Shown: positions 1 through 8,676 of the stretch, piece by piece
Position numbering within the stretch: position 1 is the first letter of the stretch
How the letters are laid out: every line of letters starts with the position of its first letter
Source of the DNA: Dolosigranulum pigrum ATCC 51524
Lineage (GTDB): Bacteria > Bacillota > Bacilli > Lactobacillales > Carnobacteriaceae_A
Length of the DNA: 64,000 bases
Assembly: GCF_000245815.1 (NCBI RefSeq)
Contig: NZ_JH601103.1
Span: 1,459,527-1,523,526 of the forward strand
Reading direction: 5' to 3'
Position numbers and translations under genes: made by a program
The notes under the pieces: generated by a model
The model's input: only the letters and a program-made list of their open reading frames with translations
The model's database searches: none
What the model was told of the DNA's origin: nothing

Positions 1-1425
1 CACACCATTAATTTCTGTATCACGTACAGCATTCGTAATTTGACCCGACGTAATAAAGCTGATTTCTTCAGTCATTGCTGCTACATTCTCATCTAAACTT
101 TGGGTTTCGATGTAGCCTAATAATGCGGAGAAACCTTGCTGAATTGTTTTAGTCTCGACAACCTTAGCCGGTACATCGATCACTTCACAGGCCTGTTCAG
201 CTGCCATGAAGATATTCTTGTTATTGGGCAGAATAATGTATGACTTCGCTGGCGCTTGGTTCATCGCTTCTACAATATCTTCAGTACTTGGATTCATCGT
301 CTGGCCACCTGTAAGGACGTAATCAACGCCTAAGCTTTCAAACAATCCCTTGAGTCCTTCACCCGCTGCAATCGCAATGATAGCTGTTTCTTTAGGTTTT
401 TTCGTGTGCTGTGATTTTGATAAATCAGGAGCTGTTTTCTTCTCTGCTCCTGAAAGTTCAGAGTGCTGTTCGCGCATATTATCAACTTTTATTTTGATTA
501 ATGAACCGAATCGTTGGCCGTAATTCATTACTTCTCCCGGACGCTCTGTGTGAACGTGGACTTTAATAATTTCATCATCAGCGACAACAAGCAATGAATC
601 CCCTAAGTCGTTTAAATAATTACGGAACGTTTCGTAATCGAATGTTTCTTCGACTGTCTCACCTTCACCAACTCGGACCATGATTTCAGTACAATAACCA
701 AACTCAATATCTTCACTATTAACAGAATCGTGAACGCCATTACGGTGATGTTCAGCTTGAACAAGTTCTTCCAATGAAATTTCATCATCTTCCGTTACTA
801 CAGGTGCTTCTCCCGTTAGTGATGATAAGAACCCTTCATAAACATAAACAAGTCCTTGCCCACCACTATCGACAACACCGACTTCCTTCAACACTTCCAG
901 TAATTCTGGTGTTCGTTTTAATGATGCTTTGGCTTCGTCTAGTACCGCACGCATCACTTCAATAATATCGTCAGTTTGTTCAGAACGCTCAATCCCAGCA
1001 CTAGCTGATTCACGTGCTACGGTTAAGACTGTTCCTTCAACGGGCTTCATGACTGCATTATACGCCGAATCTACTCCACTTTGGAAAGCTTGAGCCAGTT
1101 GTTTGGCATTTAATGTGTTAAGTTCTTCTACACTTTTGGAAAAACCTCGGAATAATTGTGATAAAATTACGCCAGAGTTCCCGCGTGCCCCCATTAACAA
1201 ACCTTTTGACAATGCTTTAGTCAATTGTCCCACATGATCAGCTGTACTTTCACGGACAGACTTGGCACCACTTGTAAAGGTTAAGTTCATATTCGTTCCG
1301 GTATCGCCATCCGGTACCGGAAAAACGTTCAATGAGTTAACATATTCAGATTGTTCTTCTAGTCGCTGTCGACCAGCTAATACCATATCTTTAAAATCTT
1401 TTGCTTTAATCTCTTTAAATTCCAC
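1..1425 (-). CDS. fakA: Fatty acid kinase catalytic subunit FakA (DAK2/DhaL-like, YloV family), C-terminus cut by window
   Basis: Minus-strand frame open from a GTG start at 1425 to the window edge, 475 codons of an expected ~550. A ribosome binding site (AGGAGGC, about 1436-1442) sits 10 nt before the GTG. The N-terminal part is the DhaL/DAK2 ATP-binding domain, and the visible remainder fits the YloV middle and C-terminal domains. The family phosphorylates fatty acids held by FakB (DegV-type) proteins so that exogenous fatty acids can enter phospholipid synthesis. It follows yloU by 36 nt, the usual Firmicutes pairing, and probably shares its promoter. Family assignment is firm; fatty-acid kinase activity is taken from the family. 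Confidence 0.9.
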   Translation of the reverse strand, partial: MEFKEIKAKDFKDMVLAGRQRLEEQSEYVNSLNVFPVPDGDTGTNMNLTFTSGAKSVRESTADHVGQLTKALSKGLLMGARGNSGVILSQLFRGFSKSVEELNTLNAKQLAQAFQSGVDSAYNAVMKPVEGTVLTVARESASAGIERSEQTDDIIEVMRAVLDEAKASLKRTPELLEVLKEVGVVDSGGQGLVYVYEGFLSSLTGEAPVVTEDDEISLEELVQAEHHRNGVHDSVNSEDIEFGYCTEIMVRVGEGETVEETFDYETFRNYLNDLGDSLLVVADDEIIKVHVHTERPGEVMNYGQRFGSLIKIKVDNMREQHSELSGAEKKTAPDLSKSQHTKKPKETAIIAIAAGEGLKGLFESLGVDYVLTGGQTMNPSTEDIVEAMNQAPAKSYIILPNNKNIFMAAEQACEVIDVPAKVVETKTIQQGFSALLGYIETQSLDENVAAMTEEISFITSGQITNAVRDTEINGV

Positions 1426-1461
1426 TGTTTTCTATGCCTCCTAATTATCCGCTACTAATCG

Positions 1462-1815
1462 CTATACCCGAACGCCTTGTACATAAATATTAACGGACGT
1501 TGCTTTAATCCCAAGCTGAGCTTCTAATTGATAGCGAACTTGTTCCTGAACATTTCTGGATACTTCTGAAATCTTAATACCGTAGCTGACAATTATATAG
1601 ACATCCACATGAATATCTTGATCATCTTGACGAATTTCAATTCCGCGTGCATAATTATCGCGCTTCAAAATTTCATAAAACCCATCTCTAACTTGTTGAC
1701 GGCTAGCCATACCTACGATACCAAATACCTCGGTTGCTACACCACCGACAACGGTTGCAATCACGTTCGTTGAAATCTCAATCATCCCATTTTTTGTTCT
1801 CATATTAACTGACAT
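1462..1815 (-). CDS. yloU: Asp23/Gls24 family protein (YloU-like)
   Basis: 117 aa, the full usual length for the alkaline-shock Asp23/Gls24 family. The N-terminus (about residues 8-45) has the typical pattern of an I-s-t-n-V-i segment followed by a glycine-rich stretch, and the central V-D-V-Y-I-I-V strand is characteristic. These proteins are cytosolic or membrane-associated and linked to envelope stress; the biochemical role is unclear. It is the first gene of a two-gene unit with fakA and has its own promoter upstream. Recognition comes from family pattern and the conserved rpmB-yloU-fakA neighbourhood. Confidence 0.88.
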   Translation of the reverse strand: MSVNMRTKNGMIEISTNVIATVVGGVATEVFGIVGMASRQQVRDGFYEILKRDNYARGIEIRQDDQDIHVDVYIIVSYGIKISEVSRNVQEQVRYQLEAQLGIKATSVNIYVQGVRV

Positions 1816-1859
1816 ACACTTACCCCTTTCACAAGTGATGCTTCTAAGATAGTATTGTA

Positions 1860-1889
1860 ATTATATATATAAGTTAAATTGAATGTAAA
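1860..1889 (-). promoter_or_regulatory. Sigma-A-type promoter for yloU-fakA
   Basis: On the minus strand a TTTACA (-35, 1884-1889) and a perfect TATAAT (-10, 1860-1865) are separated by 18 nt. Just upstream (about 1902-1926) there is a direct repeat of the decamer TCTATTCAAT (plus-strand sense), which could be an operator. Confidence 0.6.
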
Positions 1890-2005
1890 TTAAATTAGTT
1901 CTATTCAATTTCTATTCAATAGACTTAATCATCCCCTATTCTACCATATTCAAACATATAGTTCAAAATTCCGCCCCTTTATTTTTAGAAAAATTCATCT
2001 AAAAC

Positions 2006-2034
2006 TTGTTATAGATGGCCAAATATGGTATCAT
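2006..2034 (+). promoter_or_regulatory. Promoter of rpmB
   Basis: TTGTTA (2006-2011) and TATCAT (2029-2034) with a 17-nt spacer. The following leader of about 65 nt contains GTTAGTG and CACTGAC segments able to pair, so a small 5' hairpin precedes the strong RBS AAAAGGGGG. Confidence 0.6.
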
Positions 2035-2108
2035 ATGCAAGTGTTAGTGAGTGTTTCATTTGTTCATCAAGTGAGCACTGACATATTTATCAAAAGGGGG
2101 ATATTAAA

Positions 2109-2297
2109 ATGGCTAAAGAATGTTACGTAACAGGACGTAAAGCTAAACGAGGAAACCAGCGTTCAAACGCAAACAACAAAACAAAACGTACATTTGGTGC
2201 TAACTTACAAAAAGTTAGAATCAAAGAAGACGGTAAAATTAAAAAAGTATGGGTTTCAGCTCGTGCCTTAAAATCAGGTAAAGTTGAACGTGTATAA
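2109..2297 (+). CDS. rpmB: 50S ribosomal protein L28
   Basis: 62 aa, standard L28 length, starting MAKECYVTGRK with the conserved GRKAKRGN and WVSARALK segments. It lacks the paired CxxC motifs of the zinc-binding L28 form, so it is the zinc-independent type. Its AAAAGGGGG Shine-Dalgarno is 8-9 nt before ATG. It is the only plus-strand gene in the first 23 kb, divergent from yloU and convergent with thiN, as is usual in Lactobacillales. Confidence 0.97.
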   Translation: MAKECYVTGRKAKRGNQRSNANNKTKRTFGANLQKVRIKEDGKIKKVWVSARALKSGKVERV

Positions 2298-2307
2298 TTA
2301 TAATTAG

Positions 2308-2348
2308 AAAGCATGCAGTTATCAACTCAGATAATTGCATGCTTTTTT
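2308..2348 (+). terminator. Rho-independent terminator of rpmB (possibly bidirectional with thiN)
   Basis: Stem GCATGCAGTTAT / ATAATTGCATGC with an 8-nt loop followed by six T. On the minus strand the hairpin is followed by TTTCTAATTAT, so it may also end the thiN transcript. Confidence 0.85.
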
Positions 2349-2364
2349 ATGTGTGCTATACATA

Positions 2365-3009
2365 TTAATCACGACTCTGAATAACAGCCAACAAGCCACT
2401 CTCGAAAGAAAATTCAGCCGGCTGTCCTTCTGCCAAGAATTCATTGCTAATAAGGGCTCTCGGCACATCATAATCGGCACTCTCCAAAGTATATTTCACT
2501 TGGCGCAGTGTCAATCCTTTAATTGGGGTCAATCCGATATAAGAGAGATAATTATCAGAATGAGCTTGCTCAACTTGATAGTGACCGGGCTGATAGACCC
2601 GTAAGCTATTTTTAGGACTACAGAAGACTAATCTTGACAAAACCGCTTGGAACCTTTCTTGATAAACTAAATACAAAATACTTAAAAAATGATCCAAACG
2701 TCCACCGATCCAGTTATGAATATGAATGGGGGCCTCGTCAGATAAATTTAGCGCATGTAATAACGCTAACTCCGTATCAGTATCATCTTTATCCGCTTGA
2801 AATTTTTCTACACGCTGGCTTTCTTTTTTAATTTGTTGCCATTCATGTTCAGTCACCGAATCAAAATCGCCAATCGCTAAATCGACCGGATAACCGGCAT
2901 TTAATAAATAAATCGCTCCATAATCAACCCCTACACATAAATCACCCGACTGATAATCAAGGGTCAACGGCTCTTCTCTCGGGGCCCCTAAGACGAGATG
3001 AATGATCAT
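2365..3009 (-). CDS. thiN: Thiamine pyrophosphokinase
   Basis: 214 aa, usual ThiN length. Visible motifs are the N-terminal D-x-G-A-I-Y-L-L and A-I-G-D-F-D-S-V segments, DKDDTDTELAL (Mg/ATP site) and GGRLDHFL, all diagnostic for the family. It transfers pyrophosphate from ATP to thiamine to give the TPP cofactor. The start codon overlaps the rpe stop by 4 nt, so it is translationally coupled at the end of the large operon that begins at gmk. I see no TPP riboswitch nearby. Confidence 0.95.
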   Translation of the reverse strand: MIIHLVLGAPREEPLTLDYQSGDLCVGVDYGAIYLLNAGYPVDLAIGDFDSVTEHEWQQIKKESQRVEKFQADKDDTDTELALLHALNLSDEAPIHIHNWIGGRLDHFLSILYLVYQERFQAVLSRLVFCSPKNSLRVYQPGHYQVEQAHSDNYLSYIGLTPIKGLTLRQVKYTLESADYDVPRALISNEFLAEGQPAEFSFESGLLAVIQSRD

Positions 3010-3665
3010 GCTGGCTCACCAACTGCTTTCAGCTTAGCAATCCGCTCGGCAGGATCTTCCGCGCCATAAATATAAGAACCCGCCACGAATACATCCACCC
3101 CTGCTTCTAAACAACGCACTGTTTCTGGCCCTGCTTTAATCCCACCATCTACTTCAATTGCATAGTGATAGTCATGTTGCTGGCGCAAATCGTTCAACTG
3201 AGCCATCTTCTGAACAGTTGAGTCTATAAACGATTGTCCACCAAAACCAGGATTCACCGTCATAACTAGAACCAGATCAACCAGATCCAAGACCGGCTCA
3301 ATCGCAGAAACCGGTGTTCCTGGATTAATTGCTACTCCTGATTTAACATTCAACTGATTAATCAGTTGAAGACTACGATGAAGGTGATCGGTGCTTTCTG
3401 CATGAATAGTAATAATATCCGCTCCTGCTTCAGCAAACGCATTAATATAACGGTCAGGATCTACTATCATTAAATGCACATCCAATGGCAATGACGTATG
3501 CGGACGAATTGCTTCAACCACATTAGGACCAAAAGTGATATTGGGCACGAACTGACCGTCCATCACATCTACATGAACCCAATCAGCTCCTTCACGTTCA
3601 ATCAATTCAATATCTTGTCTCAACTGGGAAAAATCGGCACTTAAAATTGATGGTGCTACTTTCAC
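3006..3665 (-). CDS. rpe: Ribulose-phosphate 3-epimerase
   Basis: 219 aa TIM-barrel enzyme interconverting ribulose-5-P and xylulose-5-P in the pentose phosphate pathway. Signatures are HVDVMDGQFVPNITFGP (metal and catalytic Asp), VMTVNPGFGGQSF, and EVDGGI (second catalytic Asp). It starts at GTG 3665 with AAAAAGGAG upstream; an ATG overlapping that GTG runs straight into a stop. The gene sits between rsgA and thiN, a conserved Firmicutes arrangement. Confidence 0.96.
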   Translation of the reverse strand: MKVAPSILSADFSQLRQDIELIEREGADWVHVDVMDGQFVPNITFGPNVVEAIRPHTSLPLDVHLMIVDPDRYINAFAEAGADIITIHAESTDHLHRSLQLINQLNVKSGVAINPGTPVSAIEPVLDLVDLVLVMTVNPGFGGQSFIDSTVQKMAQLNDLRQQHDYHYAIEVDGGIKAGPETVRCLEAGVDVFVAGSYIYGAEDPAERIAKLKAVGEPA

Positions 3666-3680
3666 ATTATCGCTCCTTTT

Positions 3681-4571
3681 TTAATACACAGGTTTTCGGT
3701 TTATAATTTCTTCTAAAAATAAAATATAATGCGCATATCGCTCTTCTAATATATCACCCGCAGCCACTGCTTGCTTAACAGCACATTTGGGTTCTTTATA
3801 ATGGAGACATCCGCGAAACTTACATGCAGCACGGCGCTCCCAACATTCTGGGAAACATTCACGCAAGGATTCTTTCTCAATATCAGCAAATTCTAGAGCA
3901 CTAAAACCCGGTGTATCCGCAATTAATCCACCGAGAGCGGCAACTAGTTCAACATGTCGCGTCGTATGGCGACCACGCCCAAGTGCTTTAGACGTTTCAG
4001 CTGTTTTAAAGTTTAAAGATGGATCGATAGCATTCAGTAACGTTGATTTCCCAACCCCTGATTGCCCCATAAAGACGGCTAGTTGGCCTTGAATCACTTG
4101 GCTTAATGCTTTTTTGGTAGCATCCAGGTTGTCCTGATCCACCAAGATAAATGGATAGCCCAATGATTGATAGTATGCTTGATAGTCCTTTAATCGGTGT
4201 ATGGCATCTTGATCAATCAAGTCCAATTTTGTCACTAAAATAGCAGGCTGAATATGGTGTGCTTCTAACTGTACTAAGAAGCGGTCTAAAAGCTGCGTGT
4301 TAAAGGCCGGTTCAACCGCTGAAGTCACCACACAGCCCACCTCAACATTTACTACTTGTGGTCGGGAGAGTTGATTTTTTCGCTCTAAAATCGCTTGAAT
4401 AGTTCCTTCTTCATTCTCATCAAGTGAAAACTCAACATAATCTCCCACATAAGGTGATATATCTTGATTCCGGAAGACACCTCGCGCCCTTGTCTGGTAA
4501 GTCTGATTATCATCTGTTGTGACATAATAGAATCCACTTAATGCTTTCGTAATTCGTCCTGTTTGCACCAA
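3681..4571 (-). CDS. rsgA: Small-subunit ribosome biogenesis GTPase RsgA (YloQ)
   Basis: 296 aa. It has an N-terminal OB-fold (about 1-70), then a circularly permuted GTPase in which the G4 motif TKLD precedes the P-loop GQSGVGKST and the G3 DTPG, and a C-terminal zinc knuckle with Cys/His ligands (CKFRGCLH and a following Cys). It assists late 30S maturation and is a known PrkC substrate in Bacillus, which fits its place directly after prkC. The start is TTG 4571 or GTG 4568; both are well placed behind AGGAGG. Confidence 0.95.
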   Translation of the reverse strand: MVQTGRITKALSGFYYVTTDDNQTYQTRARGVFRNQDISPYVGDYVEFSLDENEEGTIQAILERKNQLSRPQVVNVEVGCVVTSAVEPAFNTQLLDRFLVQLEAHHIQPAILVTKLDLIDQDAIHRLKDYQAYYQSLGYPFILVDQDNLDATKKALSQVIQGQLAVFMGQSGVGKSTLLNAIDPSLNFKTAETSKALGRGRHTTRHVELVAALGGLIADTPGFSALEFADIEKESLRECFPECWERRAACKFRGCLHYKEPKCAVKQAVAAGDILEERYAHYILFLEEIINRKPVY

Positions 4572-4581
4572 TAATAACCTC

Positions 4582-6561
4582 CTAATGATTTGATACGCTC
4601 TGTTCTGCTACAATATTTCCATCAACAACTACTCTATATTTAGCTCGCTTCCCTTTCTCAACGGTGAACTTCAAGGTCAGTTCCGTATCTTCCATACTGT
4701 CGAATGAATGAACGGGTTCTTCCATATTATGATCCGCATCCGAGATATATACCCGGACTTTATTAGGGCGACGTTGTGAACGTTCATCATCGTCGTCATC
4801 TTCCTGAGATTCATCAGCTGTCGGTACATAATCTATCTTAATTGTTCGCTCAAATGTTTCTGTTTTTACTGGTTCTGGCCCTATAGAGAACACCACTGCC
4901 ACATCTGACTGTTTGTAAAGCAAGGTGCCCGGTTCTGGGCGTTGTGAAATCACTTGACCTTCTGGAACTTGACTAGAATAAGCTTCTTCAATCGTCGCAT
5001 TCAACTGATGCTCACCGATGTAATCTTCTACTCCTGTACGGGAATACCCGGCTAAATTTTTAAACGGAAAGCCTTCTGGACCAAGGCTGACTTCGAATGT
5101 AATAGTTGTTTCACCGGGAACCACTTCACGCCCGGCCTCAATATCTTGACTTACAATTTTTTCATGCTCAATCGTATCATGATAGACATCTTCGCGCTCA
5201 ACCCGAAATCCTAGTTCGGTCAGTTGGGCCTTCATCTGATTAAAATCTTTGTTCGTATAATCTTCTAGTGTAATGGGCTCTTGTCCCGAGCTGACAAATA
5301 AATTAATCGCTTGACCTTCTTTCACACTTGCACCTGATGCAGGGTCTGATTTTATCACTTGACCTTCTGCTATTTCATCATTTGGTTGGTTGATCACCTC
5401 ACCCACCTCAAGATTCAATGTATCTAATTCCGCTTGCACTTGCGCCACAGTATAGCCCATCAAATTAGGTACATCTACCTCACCCGGTGCTGACATCATC
5501 ACAAAGTATACAAATGCAACTGGTATAATGAGTAGAAACAGTAACCACACCCACCATTTACTTTTTTTCTTCGATGTAGCAGGAGCTTCTGGCATATCAG
5601 TGGTTGCTGAGCTTGTTGGATTGTACGTTTTAACCGCCTCTTCAGCGGAATTATCATCGGCAACAACAGGAGCAATCGGCGTCAATCGTTTTGTCTGGTC
5701 TGCATTAATATTAGGGGGCAGGAACTTTTCTTCATAACGACGCGATGGATCAAGGACAGTCTGTAAATCTTCGCGCATCGCCTCGACACTACTATAACGA
5801 TGATTGGGATCTTTTGCGGTAGCTTTTAAGATAACATTTTCTAGCGCTTGAGGAATGCTAGGTTGCTGATCCCGAACAGAAGGGAAATCATTCTGGAAAT
5901 GCTTTAGTGCAATAGAGACCGCTGATTCTCCCTTAAAGGGCACGGTTCCTGTCAATAATTCATAGAGTAAAATTCCTAATGAATAAATATCAGATGCCTT
6001 CGTTGCTATGGCTCCTCGTGCTTGTTCCGGCGAGATGTAATGGACAGAGCCCAACAATGAATTCGTCTGGGTTAATGAATTTTGAGATAGAGCTAATGCG
6101 ATCCCGAAGTCAGTAATTTTAACAGTTCCTTTTTCATCGATTAAAATATTATACGGCTTAATATCGCGGTGAATCACGCCTTGACTGTGGGCATAACTAA
6201 TCGCGCTCAAAATCTTATCCATAATTGATACGACGGTCTGATGCGCAATTGGATGATGTCGATTAATATATTCCTTCAAATCCGTCCCGCCGATATATTC
6301 CATCACAATATACGGAACATGAGCTTCACCCACATCATAAATATTGACAATATTCGGATGCATCAACTCAGTCGTCGAAGTTGCTTCCCGGGTAAATCGG
6401 CGCAAACTCTCACGATCATTCTTAAAATTATATGCCAACATCTTAACGGCAACTTGTCGGTCCAAAATCAAATCATATGCTAAAAAGACTTCTGCCATCC
6501 CTCCCGAACCAAGCAGTCGCTTCACTTCATAGCGTCCATTAATTCGCTGTCCTGTTTCCAA
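4582..6561 (-). CDS. prkC: PASTA-domain Ser/Thr protein kinase (PrkC/Stk1 type)
   Basis: 659 aa. The N-terminal kinase (about 10-275) has a glycine loop, the VAVKM lysine, HRDIKPYNI, DFGIA and SPEQARG. One membrane segment (WWVWLLFLLII, near 340) follows an acidic juxtamembrane stretch. Three PASTA repeats (about 363-560) and a further extracytoplasmic domain of ~100 aa come after it, with an acidic linker containing DDDDDE. The family senses muropeptides and lipid II and controls cell-wall synthesis. Translation starts at TTG 6561, directly after the prpC stop, with AAGGAGGG inside the end of prpC, so the two are coupled. Confidence 0.96.
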   Translation of the reverse strand: METGQRINGRYEVKRLLGSGGMAEVFLAYDLILDRQVAVKMLAYNFKNDRESLRRFTREATSTTELMHPNIVNIYDVGEAHVPYIVMEYIGGTDLKEYINRHHPIAHQTVVSIMDKILSAISYAHSQGVIHRDIKPYNILIDEKGTVKITDFGIALALSQNSLTQTNSLLGSVHYISPEQARGAIATKASDIYSLGILLYELLTGTVPFKGESAVSIALKHFQNDFPSVRDQQPSIPQALENVILKATAKDPNHRYSSVEAMREDLQTVLDPSRRYEEKFLPPNINADQTKRLTPIAPVVADDNSAEEAVKTYNPTSSATTDMPEAPATSKKKSKWWVWLLFLLIIPVAFVYFVMMSAPGEVDVPNLMGYTVAQVQAELDTLNLEVGEVINQPNDEIAEGQVIKSDPASGASVKEGQAINLFVSSGQEPITLEDYTNKDFNQMKAQLTELGFRVEREDVYHDTIEHEKIVSQDIEAGREVVPGETTITFEVSLGPEGFPFKNLAGYSRTGVEDYIGEHQLNATIEEAYSSQVPEGQVISQRPEPGTLLYKQSDVAVVFSIGPEPVKTETFERTIKIDYVPTADESQEDDDDDERSQRRPNKVRVYISDADHNMEEPVHSFDSMEDTELTLKFTVEKGKRAKYRVVVDGNIVAEQSVSNH

Positions 6562-7314
6562 TTAACTCCCTCCTTCCTGCATCTGATCCATATCCATTAA
6601 GACAATTGAGATATTATCATTCGAGCCATTTTTATACGACTGGTCAATTAATGCTTGTGATTTTTCGGCTTTTGAATACGTGTCTTGATTCAAGATTGAC
6701 ACAATCTCACTCTCGGACAAATTATTCGACAAGCCATCCGAACATAAGAATACGTAACGGATATCGGTTAAATCCTTCTGAAATAAATCAACCTCAATCG
6801 TTCGCCCTACACCTAGAGAACGCGTCAGCATATGGCGTTGTTGATGATTCAATTCTTCTTGTTTCGTAATCTCCCCGCGTAAAAACAGCTCATGCGCATA
6901 GGAATGATCTTCTGTAATTTGTTCCACTTGGTGCTGGCGATTAACTATATAAGCGCGACTATCCCCCACATTGGCAATTATAATGGTCTTCTCTAGGCAA
7001 AACATCGCTACTAATGTTGTTCCCATCCCAGCTAAATCAGATTGTTCCAAGCCCGCTTGATAAATTGCGGCGTTTACTCGGTTAATACTTGTAGTAATCC
7101 AGCTGGTCAGCTCATCTTGATTCGTAATTTCAGTTGTTTTCCATAAGTCACCCAGTTGTTCAACAGCCTGTCGACTAGCCACTTCACCCCCATTATGGCC
7201 CCCCATTCCATCACATAAAACAGCCATCAGCTGCTGTTGTTGATTTATAAATACATCTGCATAATCCTCATTCGATAAGCGGTTACCGATGAAAGAATCA
7301 ATTTGTATCCCCAT
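6562..7314 (-). CDS. prpC: PP2C-type Ser/Thr phosphatase (PrpC/Stp1)
   Basis: 250 aa PPM-family phosphatase that reverses PrkC phosphorylation. Metal-binding motifs are LSNEDYADV near the N-terminus, LCDGMGGHNGGEVAS, GDSRAYI, LCSDGLSNNL and a C-terminal S-N-D-N-I-S. I place the start at ATG 7314. A GTG at 7323 lies inside the Shine-Dalgarno AGAGGTG and would give a non-conserved extension. It shares an operon with prkC and abuts it without a spacer. Confidence 0.95.
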   Translation of the reverse strand: MGIQIDSFIGNRLSNEDYADVFINQQQQLMAVLCDGMGGHNGGEVASRQAVEQLGDLWKTTEITNQDELTSWITTSINRVNAAIYQAGLEQSDLAGMGTTLVAMFCLEKTIIIANVGDSRAYIVNRQHQVEQITEDHSYAHELFLRGEITKQEELNHQQRHMLTRSLGVGRTIEVDLFQKDLTDIRYVFLCSDGLSNNLSESEIVSILNQDTYSKAEKSQALIDQSYKNGSNDNISIVLMDMDQMQEGGS

Positions 7315-7335
7315 TATAATCACCTCTGTTTCTTT

Positions 7336-8676
7336 CTATGATCCGATCTTTTTTAGTGCTGCAATAAAGAATCCATCGCTCTCAAACTGATGTGGCAAAA
7401 TCGTTACCATTCCATCATTCGCTAGTGCTTCTTGCTCTAGTGGAATACGGCACAACTGAAAATTCGAATGCTGCTTTAAGAAGGCTTCTATAACTGCTTC
7501 ATTCTCTTCTTTTAGAATGGTACAGGTCGCATACACTAATCGACCGCCAACCTTTAAAGCTTCTGCAGCTGCTGCCAAAATCTCCGATTGGCTCTGAGCT
7601 AATGCCTGGCTCGTATAAGCTGATTTTTGAAAGCGAATATCTGGCTTACGTCGCAGTAACCCGACTCCTGAGCAGGGCGCATCCACCAAGATTTTGTCGA
7701 ACTGTTCTGAGCCATACTGCGCAACAACTTCACGTGCATCCAACTGTTCAACTCGACTCTTATCATCCTGTTTTTGGCGGTCAAGTGAGGCTTGGATCAG
7801 TGATAATTTGTGAGGGTGAATATCAGTACTGAGCAATTGCCCACCAGAGGCATTATCTAGGTAGGTGGCTATATGAGCTGATTTCCCTCCTGGGGCAGCA
7901 CACGCATCCCATACATAATCTGATGGCGTAACTTCAAGTGCTGGTGCCACTAACATCGCGGCTTCATCTTGAATGGTGATGGCCCCTTGCTGGAATAATT
8001 CGGTATCTGTCGGTAAGCCCCCTTGAATGATAAGCCCCACCGGAGATAGCTCACTCCGCGTCACTTCAAATCCTGCTACTTGCAATTGTTCTAATACTTC
8101 ATCTCGTGACAGCTGGTTCGTATTTACTCGCACGGAGACATGCGCCCGCTTGTTGAAACTTTGAGCAATAGCTTCAGTAGTCTCTTCACCATAATCGGCA
8201 ACTAATTGCTTAACTAACCAATCCGGCAAGCTATATTGCGTTCCGATTCGCTCAATTTTTGATGTTATCTCATCCAAAGATTTTAATGGATGACGATCAA
8301 TATTGCGTAAAACGCCATTCACTAGACCTGATATGCCGCGATGACCGCGACGCTTCGCATATTGGACAGCTTCATTGATTGCTGCATACGTCGGGATCTG
8401 ATCTAAAAAAACTAATTGATAGACCGCGACACGCAATAACTGTCGCACCCAGCCATCTAATTTTTGTGACGGTTTTAAAAACTTCGATAAATAATAATCA
8501 ATTAATCGTTTATTTTGCATCACACCATAGACTAATTCAGTTAACAAGGCGCGTTCTTGCGGTGACAGATCCTCTTCTGTAATCACCTGATTTAAGATCA
8601 AATTAGTATAGGCCCCATCTTGTTCCGTACGCTCTAATAATTGAACAGCTAATTCTCTAGCAGTTGACTTGCTCAA
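7336..8676 (-). CDS. rsmB: 16S rRNA m5C967 methyltransferase (RsmB/Sun)
   Basis: 446 aa. The N-terminal NusB-like RNA-binding domain (about 1-140) is joined to a Rossmann methyltransferase with the SAM motif DACAAPGGKSAHIA, the DAPCSGVGLLRRKPDIR motif and the catalytic ATCTI cysteine. It methylates C967 of 16S rRNA. The start overlaps the end of fmt by 20 nt. The gene lies between fmt and prpC as in most Firmicutes. Confidence 0.95.
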   Translation of the reverse strand: MSKSTARELAVQLLERTEQDGAYTNLILNQVITEEDLSPQERALLTELVYGVMQNKRLIDYYLSKFLKPSQKLDGWVRQLLRVAVYQLVFLDQIPTYAAINEAVQYAKRRGHRGISGLVNGVLRNIDRHPLKSLDEITSKIERIGTQYSLPDWLVKQLVADYGEETTEAIAQSFNKRAHVSVRVNTNQLSRDEVLEQLQVAGFEVTRSELSPVGLIIQGGLPTDTELFQQGAITIQDEAAMLVAPALEVTPSDYVWDACAAPGGKSAHIATYLDNASGGQLLSTDIHPHKLSLIQASLDRQKQDDKSRVEQLDAREVVAQYGSEQFDKILVDAPCSGVGLLRRKPDIRFQKSAYTSQALAQSQSEILAAAAEALKVGGRLVYATCTILKEENEAVIEAFLKQHSNFQLCRIPLEQEALANDGMVTILPHQFESDGFFIAALKKIGS

